Below, one piece after another: positions 1 to 8,171 of a DNA stretch of 64,000 bases (positions within the stretch are counted from its first letter, which is position 1; every line of letters starts with the position of its first letter). Below the pieces are notes generated by a model, which was not told the DNA's origin, did no database searches, and was given only the letters and a program-made list of their open reading frames with translations. The DNA is from Dyadobacter endophyticus (GTDB taxonomy: Bacteria; Bacteroidota; Bacteroidia; Cytophagales; Spirosomataceae). Location of the stretch: positions 1 through 64,000 of the forward strand of contig NZ_BMIA01000007.1 of the NCBI RefSeq assembly GCF_014641595.1, read 5' to 3'. The position numbers were made by a program, and so were the translations under genes.

Positions 1-1131
1 AATGACGTGTACATCCCGATCGGGCAGTTGCTGGCCATTCATGTCTTTTTCAGTTCCCTCAGCGTAGTCCCGAAGAATATACTGATCAAGTCGCAGCTGT
101 TCAAGAAAATAGCTATTATCGATGTTTGCACAGCCCTCACGGCCGGGCTTTTGGCGGTGTTACTGGCCTCGCAGCATTACAGCTACTTTGCCATCGTGTG
201 GAGATCGATATTTGTGAGCTCGGTCACCTTTACCATCTATTTCCTGATCTCCGGCCTAAAATTTAAAAAAGGTTTATCGCTGGCGCCGGCACGGCGGGTT
301 GCGAAATACTCGTCGTTCCAGTTTGGATTCAATTTCATCAATTACTTCTCAAGAAACCTCGACAACATCCTGATCGGCAAATTCATGGGCAATGCTCAGC
401 TTGGCGTGTACAACCAGGCGTACCAGCTGATGATGTACCCGATCTCCAACCTGACCTTCGTGATAACCCCCGTGCTGCACCCCATTCTGGCCAAATACCA
501 GCACGACAAAGCCTTTATTTACAAAGAATATGTAAATGTGGTCAACATCCTCGCTGTTCTGGGCGTGCCGATATCTGTTTTTGTATTTTTTTCCTCCGAA
601 GAAATCGTCCAGATCATGCTCGGAAGCAAATGGGCTGCCGTTGTACCAATACTGAAAATAATGAGCCTGTCCGTATGGATACAAATGGTGCTTTCCAGCA
701 GCGGTTCTGTTTTCCAGGCCTCGGGAAGGACCGACCTGCTTTTTCTTTCGGGGGCATTGTCGGCCGTGTTCACCATTTCCGCTATTCTGGTAGGGGTTTT
801 TTATTATCAATCCATGCAGGCAACGGCCTGGCTGCTGGTGAGTGCGTTTTCATTTAATTTCTTCCAGGGATTCTACACCCTTATTGTGCACGCATTAAAA
901 CAGTCCCCGCGCATTTTTTTCAAAGCAATTCTCTCCAAAGCACCCATGGCGCTAGCCATGATCGTTACACTGGTCGCCAAAAACCAGTTTATCAGATTAA
1001 TGCATTTCGATCTCCCCCTCATCCCATCAATCCTCCTCAACATCATGATTTGCCTTGTGTTTTTCATTCTATTCCAACACGCCCTTGTGTCAACATTCGT
1101 AAGAAAGTTTGTGCCGCAGAGGGTTACTTAA
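1..1131 (+). CDS. Polysaccharide flippase (Wzx/MATE-like), 5' truncated by window
   Basis: This is the C-terminal 376 residues of a polytopic membrane protein. The reading frame is open from base 1, so the GTG at 7 is probably internal and the true start lies upstream. Many hydrophobic helices are separated by short basic loops, and the segment around residues 100-130 (FNFINYFSRNLDNILIGKF) is typical of RfbX/Wzx oligosaccharide flippases, which move undecaprenyl-linked sugar units across the inner membrane. A full protein would be about 480 residues. A glycosyltransferase follows 14 bases later on the same strand, which fits the end of a surface-polysaccharide operon. Family is fairly sure; the sugar carried is unknown. 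Confidence 0.85.
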   Translation, partial: NDVYIPIGQLLAIHVFFSSLSVVPKNILIKSQLFKKIAIIDVCTALTAGLLAVLLASQHYSYFAIVWRSIFVSSVTFTIYFLISGLKFKKGLSLAPARRVAKYSSFQFGFNFINYFSRNLDNILIGKFMGNAQLGVYNQAYQLMMYPISNLTFVITPVLHPILAKYQHDKAFIYKEYVNVVNILAVLGVPISVFVFFSSEEIVQIMLGSKWAAVVPILKIMSLSVWIQMVLSSSGSVFQASGRTDLLFLSGALSAVFTISAILVGVFYYQSMQATAWLLVSAFSFNFFQGFYTLIVHALKQSPRIFFKAILSKAPMALAMIVTLVAKNQFIRLMHFDLPLIPSILLNIMICLVFFILFQHALVSTFVRKFVPQRVT

Positions 1132-1145
1132 CGTTCCCCTGAATT

Positions 1146-2324
1146 ATGATCACTAAAAAACCCCGAATTTTAACTTTTACGCATTATGGTGAATTGTACG
1201 GTGCAAACCGGTCCCTGCTAACCCTTTTGATCGCCCTGCGCGACAAAATCGACTGGTGGGTGATCTGTAAAGAGGAAAGCGCGTTTTCACGGGAATTGCG
1301 ACGGCAAAACATCCGGTACAGCATTGTCCCATTCACCAATGACGTTTACATGCAAAAAAAGCGGTTTCAATGGTTCAACAGCATCAAACGCACGGTGTAC
1401 AACATTGCTATCGGCCTTTACACGGCGTTCATCGCAAGAAAGCACGGCGTTGATTTGATTTACACCAACTCATCCGTCATTTTCATCGGCGCGGTAACAT
1501 CCTTCTTCTCCCGAAGAAAGCACATCTGGCACATCCGCGAATTTGTTTATGACGACTACAAACTCACATACCTGCTGGGGGAAAGGGCATTCCGTTTTTG
1601 GGCCGAACAGGCCAGCGCTATTATCTGCATTTCTAAAAGTATTCAAAAGCGCCGGGTACTTTCCAAAGACATCAACACTAACTCTGTTATCATTTACAAT
1701 GGGCTTGTAGGCGATAAGAGCAAAGCGATAGTCAGGCCGAGCCCTGTGAAACCTACCGTTCTGGGTATTGTCGGGGTTATTGATCCTGCCAAAAATCAGC
1801 TTGCGGCCATCAAGGCGATCCACGAACTTGTGAAACGCGGAAAGTTTGTCGTATTGAATATCGTCGGCAGCGTTAGCTCACAGGCTTATTTCGAAACCCT
1901 GAAAACCTACATTTCGGAACATGGTTTGAACGAGTACGTCAATTTTACCGGATTCTGTAAAGATGTGAGTGCTATCTTCAAATCGATCGATATCACATTG
2001 ATGTGCTCTCCGCACGAGGCATTTGGAAGGGTAACCGTAGAAAGTATGATGCACGGGGTACCGGTAGTGGCTTACAAATCAGCGGGCACGGCCGAAATTA
2101 TTGACCACGAGATTACCGGATTATTATATCATGACGAGAAAAATGCCCTCACTACGCAGTTAACACGACTAATGACAGACGACGACCTGTATAAAAAAAT
2201 CTCCTCAAGAGCGTCAAAAGTAGCCCGCGAAAATTTTACCATTAAAAGCTACGCCGACCAGTTCGCCCAGTTGGTTTATGGCCTCACCAAGCCAGGCGAC
2301 CGCAAAGCTATCTTCGCTTTCTAA
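1146..2324 (+). CDS. Glycosyltransferase family 4
   Basis: A 392-residue cytoplasmic or membrane-peripheral GT-B enzyme. It opens with a GT4-style N-terminus (ILTFTHYGELYGANRSL) and carries the retaining glycosyltransferase E-x7-E motif near residues 291-299 (EAFGRVTVE), followed by HGVPVVAY and GTAEII, the usual nucleotide-sugar binding region. Such enzymes add a sugar from a nucleotide donor to a lipid-linked glycan or polysaccharide. It sits 14 bases after the flippase and is probably co-transcribed with it. Donor and acceptor cannot be read from sequence. The ATG at 1146 is the first in the frame and gives a normal length. Confidence 0.9.
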   Translation: MITKKPRILTFTHYGELYGANRSLLTLLIALRDKIDWWVICKEESAFSRELRRQNIRYSIVPFTNDVYMQKKRFQWFNSIKRTVYNIAIGLYTAFIARKHGVDLIYTNSSVIFIGAVTSFFSRRKHIWHIREFVYDDYKLTYLLGERAFRFWAEQASAIICISKSIQKRRVLSKDINTNSVIIYNGLVGDKSKAIVRPSPVKPTVLGIVGVIDPAKNQLAAIKAIHELVKRGKFVVLNIVGSVSSQAYFETLKTYISEHGLNEYVNFTGFCKDVSAIFKSIDITLMCSPHEAFGRVTVESMMHGVPVVAYKSAGTAEIIDHEITGLLYHDEKNALTTQLTRLMTDDDLYKKISSRASKVARENFTIKSYADQFAQLVYGLTKPGDRKAIFAF

Positions 2325-2347
2325 CATCGGCTCAGCCGTTTCGAAAT

Positions 2348-2399
2348 CCCGGCTGTATCCGAAACGTTGAACCCATTCAACATTTCGGATACAGCCGGG
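2348..2399. repeat. Long near-perfect hairpin after glycosyltransferase gene
   Basis: Two 24-base arms (2348-2371 and 2376-2399) are complementary at all but one position, which is a G-T wobble, with a four-base loop CCCA. It lies 23 bases after the glycosyltransferase stop. No T-run follows it on either strand, so it is not a textbook Rho-independent terminator. It could still end the polysaccharide transcript or protect its 3' end. Confidence 0.6.
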
Positions 2400-2400
2400 A

Positions 2401-2435
2401 AAACAAAAACGCCTTGACAGTTTGACTGTCAAGGC
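2401..2435 (-). terminator. Rho-independent terminator of tRNA-Phe
   Basis: A perfect 10-bp stem (2411-2420 with 2426-2435, five-base loop) is followed on the minus strand by a T-rich tract with a single G (2401-2410). It begins 15 bases after the tRNA 3' end. Confidence 0.8.
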
Positions 2436-2450
2436 GTAGTGCATTTTGAG

Positions 2451-2523
2451 TGGTGATGGACGGAATCGAACCGCCGACACATAGATTTTCAGTCTATTGC
2501 TCTACCGACTGAGCTACATCACC
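2451..2523 (-). tRNA. tRNA-Phe (GAA)
   Basis: A 73-base cloverleaf on the minus strand. The acceptor stem GGTGATG/CATCACC closes, the anticodon stem ATAGA/TCTAT encloses the loop CTGAAAA with anticodon GAA, and the T-loop is GTTCGATTC. The discriminator is A and CCA is not encoded (CTC follows). It is flanked by its own promoter and terminator and so is a single-gene unit. Confidence 0.95.
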
Positions 2524-2549
2524 GATTCAGTTGGTACCTTTTGGGACTG

Positions 2550-2579
2550 CAAAAATAGATGTCTCTCTTGGGTTTACAA
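2550..2579 (-). promoter_or_regulatory. Bacteroidota promoter for tRNA-Phe
   Basis: Read on the minus strand, TTG (2577-2579) is followed after 19 bases by TATTTTTG (2550-2557), matching the -33 TTG and -7 TAnnTTTG elements of the Bacteroidota primary sigma factor. It lies 26 bases upstream of the mature tRNA. Confidence 0.65.
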
Positions 2580-2725
2580 GCGTTCAAGCAAAATATTTTT
2601 TAAAATGTTTATAAAAATGTTTCATCTGAGCGCTATCCAGTTGACTTTCTTTAACTTACAAAAAAGACATTTTATTTAATACCAAATCCATTTGCGCCGA
2701 AATACATTTTTATCATACCTTGTTA

Positions 2726-2739
2726 GTATGCAAGCATAC
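2726..2739. promoter_or_regulatory. Palindrome upstream of Fe-S operon
   Basis: GTATGC-AA-GCATAC, a perfect 6+2+6 palindrome 20 bases before the start of the first Fe-S gene. It directly follows a weak -7-like TACCTTG at 2716-2722, so it would overlap a transcription start and could be an operator. No regulator is identified. Confidence 0.35.
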
Positions 2740-2759
2740 CAAACTAGCCCCATTTCGCT

Positions 2760-4118
2760 ATGGCGATCATACAGCAAATCATCTTTATAGCCGCCCTCGC
2801 AGCGGTGGCTTGGCTGATCTACCGGCGCGTCGGCATTATCGGAAAGACGATCCGGCTCGGGAAGGATGAGGACCGGACCGACCAGTCCGCCCGACGACTG
2901 TCGATTATGATGCGCGTCGCATTCGGGCAGAAAAAGATGTTCGATCGCCTGCTGATCGGTTTCCTGCATTTCGCAGTATATGCCGGGTTTATATTGATCA
3001 ATATCGAAATACTGGAAATCATTCTGGACGGTGTTTTAGGCACGCACAGGGTGTTTGCCGGCCCGCTGGGTTTCTTTTATCGTCTTCTGATCGGCTTTTT
3101 CGAGTTGCTGGCATTGGGTGTGCTCATTTCCTGCTCGATTTTCCTTATCCGCCGCAGCATTCTGAAAGTTGAGCGTTTCCAACCGGCGCGTCATCGTGAA
3201 ATGAACGGCTGGCCGCAGCTCGACGGTAAGTTAATCCTCGTCTTTGAGATCGTACTAATGATCGCAATCCTCAGCATGAACGCCGCCGATAGCGCATTGC
3301 AGGACCTTGGATCCGCGCATTATCCACTCGCAGGCGACTTCCTGATCAGCCAGTGGCTGAAACCGCTTTTTGCGGGATGGAGCGAGGGCGCATTGATCGC
3401 CTATGAACGCGTCGCGTGGTGGATTCATATCCTGGGGATATTCGTTTTTTCTGTGTATCTCACCTATTCGAAGCATTTGCATATTGCATTAGCATTCCCC
3501 AATACCTATTTCTCCCGCTTGGAACTCAAAGGAGAAATGAAGAATATGCCCGAGATTACCCAAGAGGTGAAAATCATGCTGGGGCTGGAAACACAGGCGG
3601 GTGATGCCTCGGTCCCCGAGCGGTTCGGTGCAAAGGATGTGGCAGATTTGAGTTGGAAAAATCTGATGGACGCCTATTCGTGTACAGAATGCGGTCGCTG
3701 CACAGCGGCATGTCCGGCGAATTTGACGGGCAAAAAGCTTTCGCCTCGGAAGATCATGATGGACACGCGCGATCGCCTCGAAGAAGTCGGCCGCAATATG
3801 TTGGCTAACAAGGGCGAATTTGTGAATGATAACAAAAGTCTGCTCGGTGACTATATCCTGGAAGAGGAAATACTCGCGTGTACCACGTGCAATGCATGCG
3901 TGCAGGAATGTCCGGTGCTCATCAATCCGCTCGACATTATCCTGCAATTACGCAGGCACAAGGTCATGGATGAGGCGCAAGCGCCGGGTTCGTGGAATAT
4001 GATGTTCCAGAACCTGGATACCAACCAGGCGCCGTGGAAGTTTTCACCGAGCGATCGTTTCAACTGGGCTTCCGCAGTGACGGATAGCGGCCCGGAAAGC
4101 AATTCAACAGCGTCATAA
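2760..4118 (+). CDS. Membrane-anchored dicluster 4Fe-4S protein (HdrC/NarI-like)
   Basis: A 452-residue protein. The N-terminal 250 residues hold several membrane helices (1-20, about 60-85, 100-130, 155-180, 215-240) resembling the NarI/HdrE cytochrome-b-like domain. The C-terminal part has two 4Fe-4S cluster motifs, CTECGRCTAACP near residue 307 and CTTCNACVQECP near residue 374. This is the layout of electron-carrying subunits that link a soluble Fe-S reductase to the quinone pool. The next gene, 12 bases on, is the matching CCG-domain protein. Partner and electron donor are not shown by sequence; donation from ETF or a 2-hydroxy-acid oxidase would be inference. Confidence 0.85.
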   Translation: MAIIQQIIFIAALAAVAWLIYRRVGIIGKTIRLGKDEDRTDQSARRLSIMMRVAFGQKKMFDRLLIGFLHFAVYAGFILINIEILEIILDGVLGTHRVFAGPLGFFYRLLIGFFELLALGVLISCSIFLIRRSILKVERFQPARHREMNGWPQLDGKLILVFEIVLMIAILSMNAADSALQDLGSAHYPLAGDFLISQWLKPLFAGWSEGALIAYERVAWWIHILGIFVFSVYLTYSKHLHIALAFPNTYFSRLELKGEMKNMPEITQEVKIMLGLETQAGDASVPERFGAKDVADLSWKNLMDAYSCTECGRCTAACPANLTGKKLSPRKIMMDTRDRLEEVGRNMLANKGEFVNDNKSLLGDYILEEEILACTTCNACVQECPVLINPLDIILQLRRHKVMDEAQAPGSWNMMFQNLDTNQAPWKFSPSDRFNWASAVTDSGPESNSTAS

Positions 4119-4130
4119 AGCATTATAAAT

Positions 4131-4928
4131 ATGAGTGAGATCGCATACCGGGTGCCTACAATGGCCGAAATGGCGGCAAATAACGAGACGCCCGAAGTTT
4201 TGTTCTGGGTAGGCTGCGCCGGCTCGTTCGACGATCGCTACAAAAAGGTGACGGTCGCTTTTGTGAAAATACTTAATAGCGCCGGGGTGAAATTCGCGGT
4301 GCTTGGTACCGAAGAAAGCTGCACCGGCGATCCGGCGCGACGGGCGGGAAACGAGTTTACGTTCCAAATGCTGGCGATGTCGAATATCCAGGTTTTGGAT
4401 ATGTACAATGTAAAGAAGATCGTCACGGCGTGCCCGCATTGTTTCAATACACTTAAAAATGAATACCCGGCACTGGGCGGAAATTACGAGGTCCTGCACC
4501 ATTCGGAATACCTTCAGCAACTGATCGATGCGGGTCGCGTGCGCTTGGAGAGTGGCGAATCATTTAAAGGGAAAAAAATAACTTTCCACGATTCGTGCTA
4601 CCTCGGCCGCGCGAACGATGTGTACGAAGCACCGCGGCATATACTGGAAGCGCTGGATGCGGATCTGGTCGAAATGAAACGCTCTCGTACGAAGGGGCTT
4701 TGCTGCGGCGCAGGCGGTGGGCAAATGTTCAAGGAGCCTGAACCAGGAAAAAAAGATGTGAATATCGAGCGAATCGAGGATGCATTGCAGACCGGCGCCG
4801 ATACGATTGCCGTGGCTTGCCCGTTTTGTATGGTAATGATGACCGACGGTGTCAAGAACAAGGAAAAAGAACAGTCGGTGAAAGTATACGACCTTGCCGA
4901 ACTTATCGCACAGGCAAAAGATTTGTAG
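4131..4928 (+). CDS. CCG-domain (Fe-S)-binding protein, HdrB/GlpC/LutA-like
   Basis: A 265-residue soluble protein with two cysteine-rich CCG-type repeats: WVGCAG near residue 25 with CPHCFNTL near 102, then SCYLGR near 155, LCCGAGGG near 190 and CPFCMVMM near 230. CCG domains bind a 4Fe-4S or noncubane cluster in heterodisulfide reductase B, glycerol-3-phosphate dehydrogenase C and lactate-utilisation LutA. It follows the membrane Fe-S protein by 12 bases and almost certainly forms a complex with it. Neither a flavin subunit nor a dehydrogenase is adjacent, so the substrate is open. Confidence 0.85.
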   Translation: MSEIAYRVPTMAEMAANNETPEVLFWVGCAGSFDDRYKKVTVAFVKILNSAGVKFAVLGTEESCTGDPARRAGNEFTFQMLAMSNIQVLDMYNVKKIVTACPHCFNTLKNEYPALGGNYEVLHHSEYLQQLIDAGRVRLESGESFKGKKITFHDSCYLGRANDVYEAPRHILEALDADLVEMKRSRTKGLCCGAGGGQMFKEPEPGKKDVNIERIEDALQTGADTIAVACPFCMVMMTDGVKNKEKEQSVKVYDLAELIAQAKDL

Positions 4929-5018
4929 CCGGAAGTTACGAGAACTATGCCGTTAGCACGGTTGTTTTAAAATAGCAATACAGTAAACCGTTTGACCGGC
5001 ATTTAACCCTTTTTAATC

Positions 5019-5519
5019 ATGTACATCCCTTTTAGTGATATCGATTTTCAATCCCGGGTCTGGGTTTATCAGGCCGATAGGGAGCTGACACCCCAGGAAA
5101 CGGGAATTATCACCGAAACGCTGAAAGCTTCTCTCGACACCTGGGAAGCGCACGGCAAACCACTCACCGCATCCGGGAAAATATTCGAACACCGCTTCGT
5201 CGTGATCGCCGTCGACGAACGCGACGAGCTGCCAAGTGGTTGCTCGATCGACAAATCAGTGCATTGGTTGCAGGAAATCGGGCAACGGATGAACATCGAT
5301 TTCTTCGATCGCTCGCTCGCTTATCTCGATGACCATGGCCACGTGCAGACTATCCCGGTACCGAAAATCAAGCAGGCGATCATTCAGGAAACGATCCAGC
5401 CAACGACCACGGTCTTCGATAACCAGGTTGGCACGAAGGCACAATGGATGAACGGCTGGAAGATCTCCGCGTCCAATTCGTGGCTGAACCGTTATTTTAC
5501 GGAACAAACCAGTTTATAG
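5019..5519 (+). CDS. Conserved hypothetical protein linked to Fe-S genes
   Basis: A 166-residue soluble protein with no signal peptide or membrane helix. It has no Walker motif, although from memory relatives in Bacteroidota are often labelled ABC transporter ATPase, a label not supported here. Visible features are an acidic N-terminus (YIPFSDIDFQSRVWVYQADR) and a conserved-looking tail (GWKISASNSWLNRYF). It starts 90 bases after the CCG protein on the same strand, and the linkage to that pair is, as I recall, common in the phylum, which hints at a related role. No function is assigned. Confidence 0.75.
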   Translation: MYIPFSDIDFQSRVWVYQADRELTPQETGIITETLKASLDTWEAHGKPLTASGKIFEHRFVVIAVDERDELPSGCSIDKSVHWLQEIGQRMNIDFFDRSLAYLDDHGHVQTIPVPKIKQAIIQETIQPTTTVFDNQVGTKAQWMNGWKISASNSWLNRYFTEQTSL

Positions 5520-5534
5520 AGAGCGAGAAACAGG

Positions 5535-5542
5535 TACTTTTG
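5535..5542 (+). promoter_or_regulatory. -7 element upstream of gldH
   Basis: TACTTTTG fits TAnnTTTG and lies 24 bases before the gldH start. No clear TTG is seen at -33 (TTT occurs near 5513). It suggests gldH may be transcribed on its own as well as with the preceding gene. Confidence 0.4.
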
Positions 5543-5566
5543 CAATTCAACATATCAGAGTCTTTC

Positions 5567-6049
5567 ATGAAGTTCTTCCGGCTGGCTGTCGTCGTCTTTT
5601 TTGTGTCCCTTTTATCAGGTTGTGATGAAAACGTCGTCTACAAGGCCCATGAGGACATTGATGACGGGCTCTGGTATATTAAAAACAGGCCTTCGTTCAA
5701 GGTTGAGATCACCGATACGACCCAGACTTATAACCTGTACTATTTGCTGAGGAACGCACTGCAGTATCCTTACCATAACCTTTATATTACCCGTAACTTC
5801 ACCGGGCCCGACGGAAAGGTCATTTCCAATACATTGGAAGAGGTTTTCATTTCAAATGAAGTCACTGGCAAGCCTTACGGCCACGGCCTGGGCGATTTGT
5901 TCGACCATAAAATCCCTTTCCTGAAAAACTACCGGTTTCCGCGTTCGGGAACCTACACATTTACAATTTCACAATCCATGCGCCAGAACCCGCTTCCATT
6001 TATCATCAGCGCAGGCATTAGCGTAGAAAAAATCCCGGTAAAAAAATAA
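5567..6049 (+). CDS. gldH: Gliding motility lipoprotein GldH
   Basis: A 160-residue lipoprotein. I chose the ATG at 5567 because it begins a lipoprotein signal peptide with lipobox LLSGC and acylated Cys19; the frame is open further upstream but those residues precede the signal. The body (WYIKNRPSFKVEITDT, LRNALQYPYHNLYITRNF) matches the GldH pattern. GldH is needed for gliding and, in Flavobacterium johnsoniae, affects chitin use and the type IX system. The only T9SS/gliding machinery gene in this window, it may serve the four type B cargo proteins encoded elsewhere here. Confidence 0.85.
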   Translation: MKFFRLAVVVFFVSLLSGCDENVVYKAHEDIDDGLWYIKNRPSFKVEITDTTQTYNLYYLLRNALQYPYHNLYITRNFTGPDGKVISNTLEEVFISNEVTGKPYGHGLGDLFDHKIPFLKNYRFPRSGTYTFTISQSMRQNPLPFIISAGISVEKIPVKK

Positions 6050-6058
6050 CGAAACGGC

Positions 6059-7276
6059 TTATACAGCCGGCGGCGCGGGAGGAACTTCACCCTCCGGCTT
6101 CTTCCTCGGCCTGTTGCGGTTTCGGCGATAGGGCTTTTTCTTGAATTCCTTTACAACGGTCTGCTCTCTGGCCATGTCGGCTTTTTCTTCCGCTACCTCA
6201 TGCACGGGCTCTCCCAAAAGGAACCCGTAAGGTTCGAGGCTCGGGATCGTGTCCATGATCACTTTAAGAATTGCCGTAACAGGTAGCGCGAGGATCAAAC
6301 CGGAAAGCCCCCAGAGCTGGCCTCCGAGAAACAACGCAATAATAGCAGCCAGCGGGTTCACACTCACCTTAGAGCCTACAATGTGTGGTGTAATGAGATT
6401 TCCTTCGAGGAACTGCACGAAACTCATAACCCCTATTACTCCCACCGCATACCAGGGCGAATCCATGGTTACTATGGCCAGTAACGCCGGTAATATCGAA
6501 CCGATGAGGATTCCGATGTAAGGTATCAATATCAGGAAGCCGGCCAGGAACCCGAAAAATATCGCATGCGGAACGCCCAGGATCAGCAAACCAACGCTGT
6601 TCAGTACGCCCACGATCAGGATCACGAGGAACAGGCCCGAGAGATAGCTCTGGATTACTTCATAGATTTTTTTCAGCAGCAGATTCAATTCCTCATTTGG
6701 CACGCTACGGACTGCCTTGTGCACAAACATCCTGAAAAAATCGCGGTAGAGGAGAAAAAAGAATATGTACAGCGGGATCAGCACAAAGGTTGAAATCGCA
6801 CCGGTTGTCGTCACTAGCGTGTTGAGCAGCACAGCACGGCCTTCGCTCAACGCATTGATCAGGTACTTTTTAGCTTCGCTCACCTGCTGGGTCCGGCTGA
6901 TATTCAGGTAACGTTCCCCCATCGTGAGCGTCTGGTCGAGTATTGCCTCGGCTTTTTCGGTTATGCGTGGAAGCTCTTCCGCAAAACTGCCGATTTGGAC
7001 GGAAACGACGTAAACAAGGACCACAATTACCGTAAACAGTGCGAGAATGCTTAACAGAATAGCTCCTATCCGCGGAACCCTGCGTACTTCGAGCCATGCG
7101 CAGACCGGGTGCAGCAGGATGGCCAGCAATATCGAAAATGCAAGCGGGATAATCGTTTCCCTAAGTATGTAGAGGATGTATACCGTCGCAATGAGCGCTA
7201 CCAGCGAACTGGCGAGCTTCAGGTACACGGGGGTTTCTCTATCTTTGTTTGGAAGAGGACGCAACGTTGAATTCAT
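6059..7276 (-). CDS. AI-2E family transporter (PerM/TqsA-like)
   Basis: A 405-residue inner-membrane protein with about eight hydrophobic helices and family signatures PYIGILIGSILPALLAI and FLEGNLITPHIVGSKV. AI-2E family members are putative exporters; some (TqsA) affect autoinducer-2, others are Na+/H+ antiporters. I prefer the start at 7276 (MNSTLRPLPN) to one 33 bases upstream because the shorter form begins like relatives. The C-terminus carries an unusual basic, proline-rich tail (KKKPYRRNRNRPRKKP). Its start codon overlaps that of the divergent gene at 7275 through a shared CATG. Confidence 0.85.
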   Translation of the reverse strand: MNSTLRPLPNKDRETPVYLKLASSLVALIATVYILYILRETIIPLAFSILLAILLHPVCAWLEVRRVPRIGAILLSILALFTVIVVLVYVVSVQIGSFAEELPRITEKAEAILDQTLTMGERYLNISRTQQVSEAKKYLINALSEGRAVLLNTLVTTTGAISTFVLIPLYIFFFLLYRDFFRMFVHKAVRSVPNEELNLLLKKIYEVIQSYLSGLFLVILIVGVLNSVGLLILGVPHAIFFGFLAGFLILIPYIGILIGSILPALLAIVTMDSPWYAVGVIGVMSFVQFLEGNLITPHIVGSKVSVNPLAAIIALFLGGQLWGLSGLILALPVTAILKVIMDTIPSLEPYGFLLGEPVHEVAEEKADMAREQTVVKEFKKKPYRRNRNRPRKKPEGEVPPAPPAV

Positions 7277-8084
7277 GAACAAGTTGATATATCTGTGGTT
7301 AGCGGTCAAAACGGTGTTCTGTACCTGCCAGCCGGATCACAGAACGAATCATTTCAAGAAAGTTAATGCGCATTACAAAAATAGCAAAATAGGAAAGCTT
7401 CCCGCGGTAGCGTCGGAAAGTTCGGGATTGGCCAAAGGGCCACAGCCCGGTACATTCTGGACGCATAATGACAGCGGCGGCAAACCCGAACTCTACCTTT
7501 TCGACCTTGACGGTAAATTACTGGATACAAAAGCCGTTCCCAATGCGAAAAACACCGATTGGGAGGATCTCGCTCAGGACGGGGAAGGCAACATTTACAT
7601 CGGAGACTTTGGTAATAACACCTCTCAACGCAGCACTTTCGATATTTACCGCTTCAATCCGGAAAGTAACAGCTCCGAGCATATTACTTTCCACTACCAG
7701 GCCGCAGCGCCCGACTGCGAGGCCTTTTTTTATCACCGGGGAAGTTTGTATCTTTTTTCGAAAAACTGGGGCAAGAACAAATGGGTGAAACTGTATCGTC
7801 TGCCCGCCGAACAGGGCGACCACACCATCGCCGCCTCGGATAGCATTCGCATCGACGCCCAGGTCACCTCAGCGGCTATCGGCCCGGACGGTAAAACATT
7901 CGCGCTGCTGACTTATGGGAAGGTGTTGCTATTTGAAACAGCCGGTGACAACATCGATTTCAGCAAGCCAAAGGGATGTTTTCGCTTTTCAAGGAAACAA
8001 ACCGAGGCTATTGAATTTTTGAACAATACCGATATGCTGATAACCAACGAACAGGGCGGCTTCTATCGAACTACTTTTCGATGA
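7275..8084 (+). CDS. Secreted propeller-like protein of unknown function
   Basis: A 269-residue protein. The ATG at 7275 begins a hydrophobic stretch (MNKLIYLWLAVKTVF) that looks like a short or imperfect export signal. The body has repeated strand-rich segments (GTFWTHNDSGGKPELYLFDL, DGEGNIYIGDFGNNTSQR, AIGPDGKTFALLTYGKVLLF), reminiscent of SdiA-regulated or NHL-type beta-propellers. No catalytic motif is apparent. It is divergent from the AI-2E gene with no intergenic space, so its promoter must lie inside that gene. A role in the periplasm or at the surface is inference. Confidence 0.7.
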   Translation: MNKLIYLWLAVKTVFCTCQPDHRTNHFKKVNAHYKNSKIGKLPAVASESSGLAKGPQPGTFWTHNDSGGKPELYLFDLDGKLLDTKAVPNAKNTDWEDLAQDGEGNIYIGDFGNNTSQRSTFDIYRFNPESNSSEHITFHYQAAAPDCEAFFYHRGSLYLFSKNWGKNKWVKLYRLPAEQGDHTIAASDSIRIDAQVTSAAIGPDGKTFALLTYGKVLLFETAGDNIDFSKPKGCFRFSRKQTEAIEFLNNTDMLITNEQGGFYRTTFR

Positions 8085-8120
8085 TGTTATGTTTGTGTTA
8101 ACAATAGATTTCCTCATGTA

Positions 8121-8135
8121 ATGTGAACATCACAT
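8121..8135. promoter_or_regulatory. Palindrome upstream of response regulator
   Basis: ATGTGA-ACA-TCACAT, a perfect 6+3+6 palindrome 36 bases before the response regulator start. It could be an operator, for example for autoregulation. A TATGTTTG at about 8086-8093 resembles a -7 element. Confidence 0.35.
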
Positions 8136-8171
8136 CCACTAATTTCGAATCGCGTTTTAATCAACAAAACA

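Noticed and set aside
2497..2679. 60-residue ORF
   Set aside because: It overlaps the tRNA-Phe gene and its promoter and has no family match in sight.
5019..5519. ABC transporter ATPase label for the 166-residue protein
   Set aside because: No Walker A, Walker B or signature motif is present.
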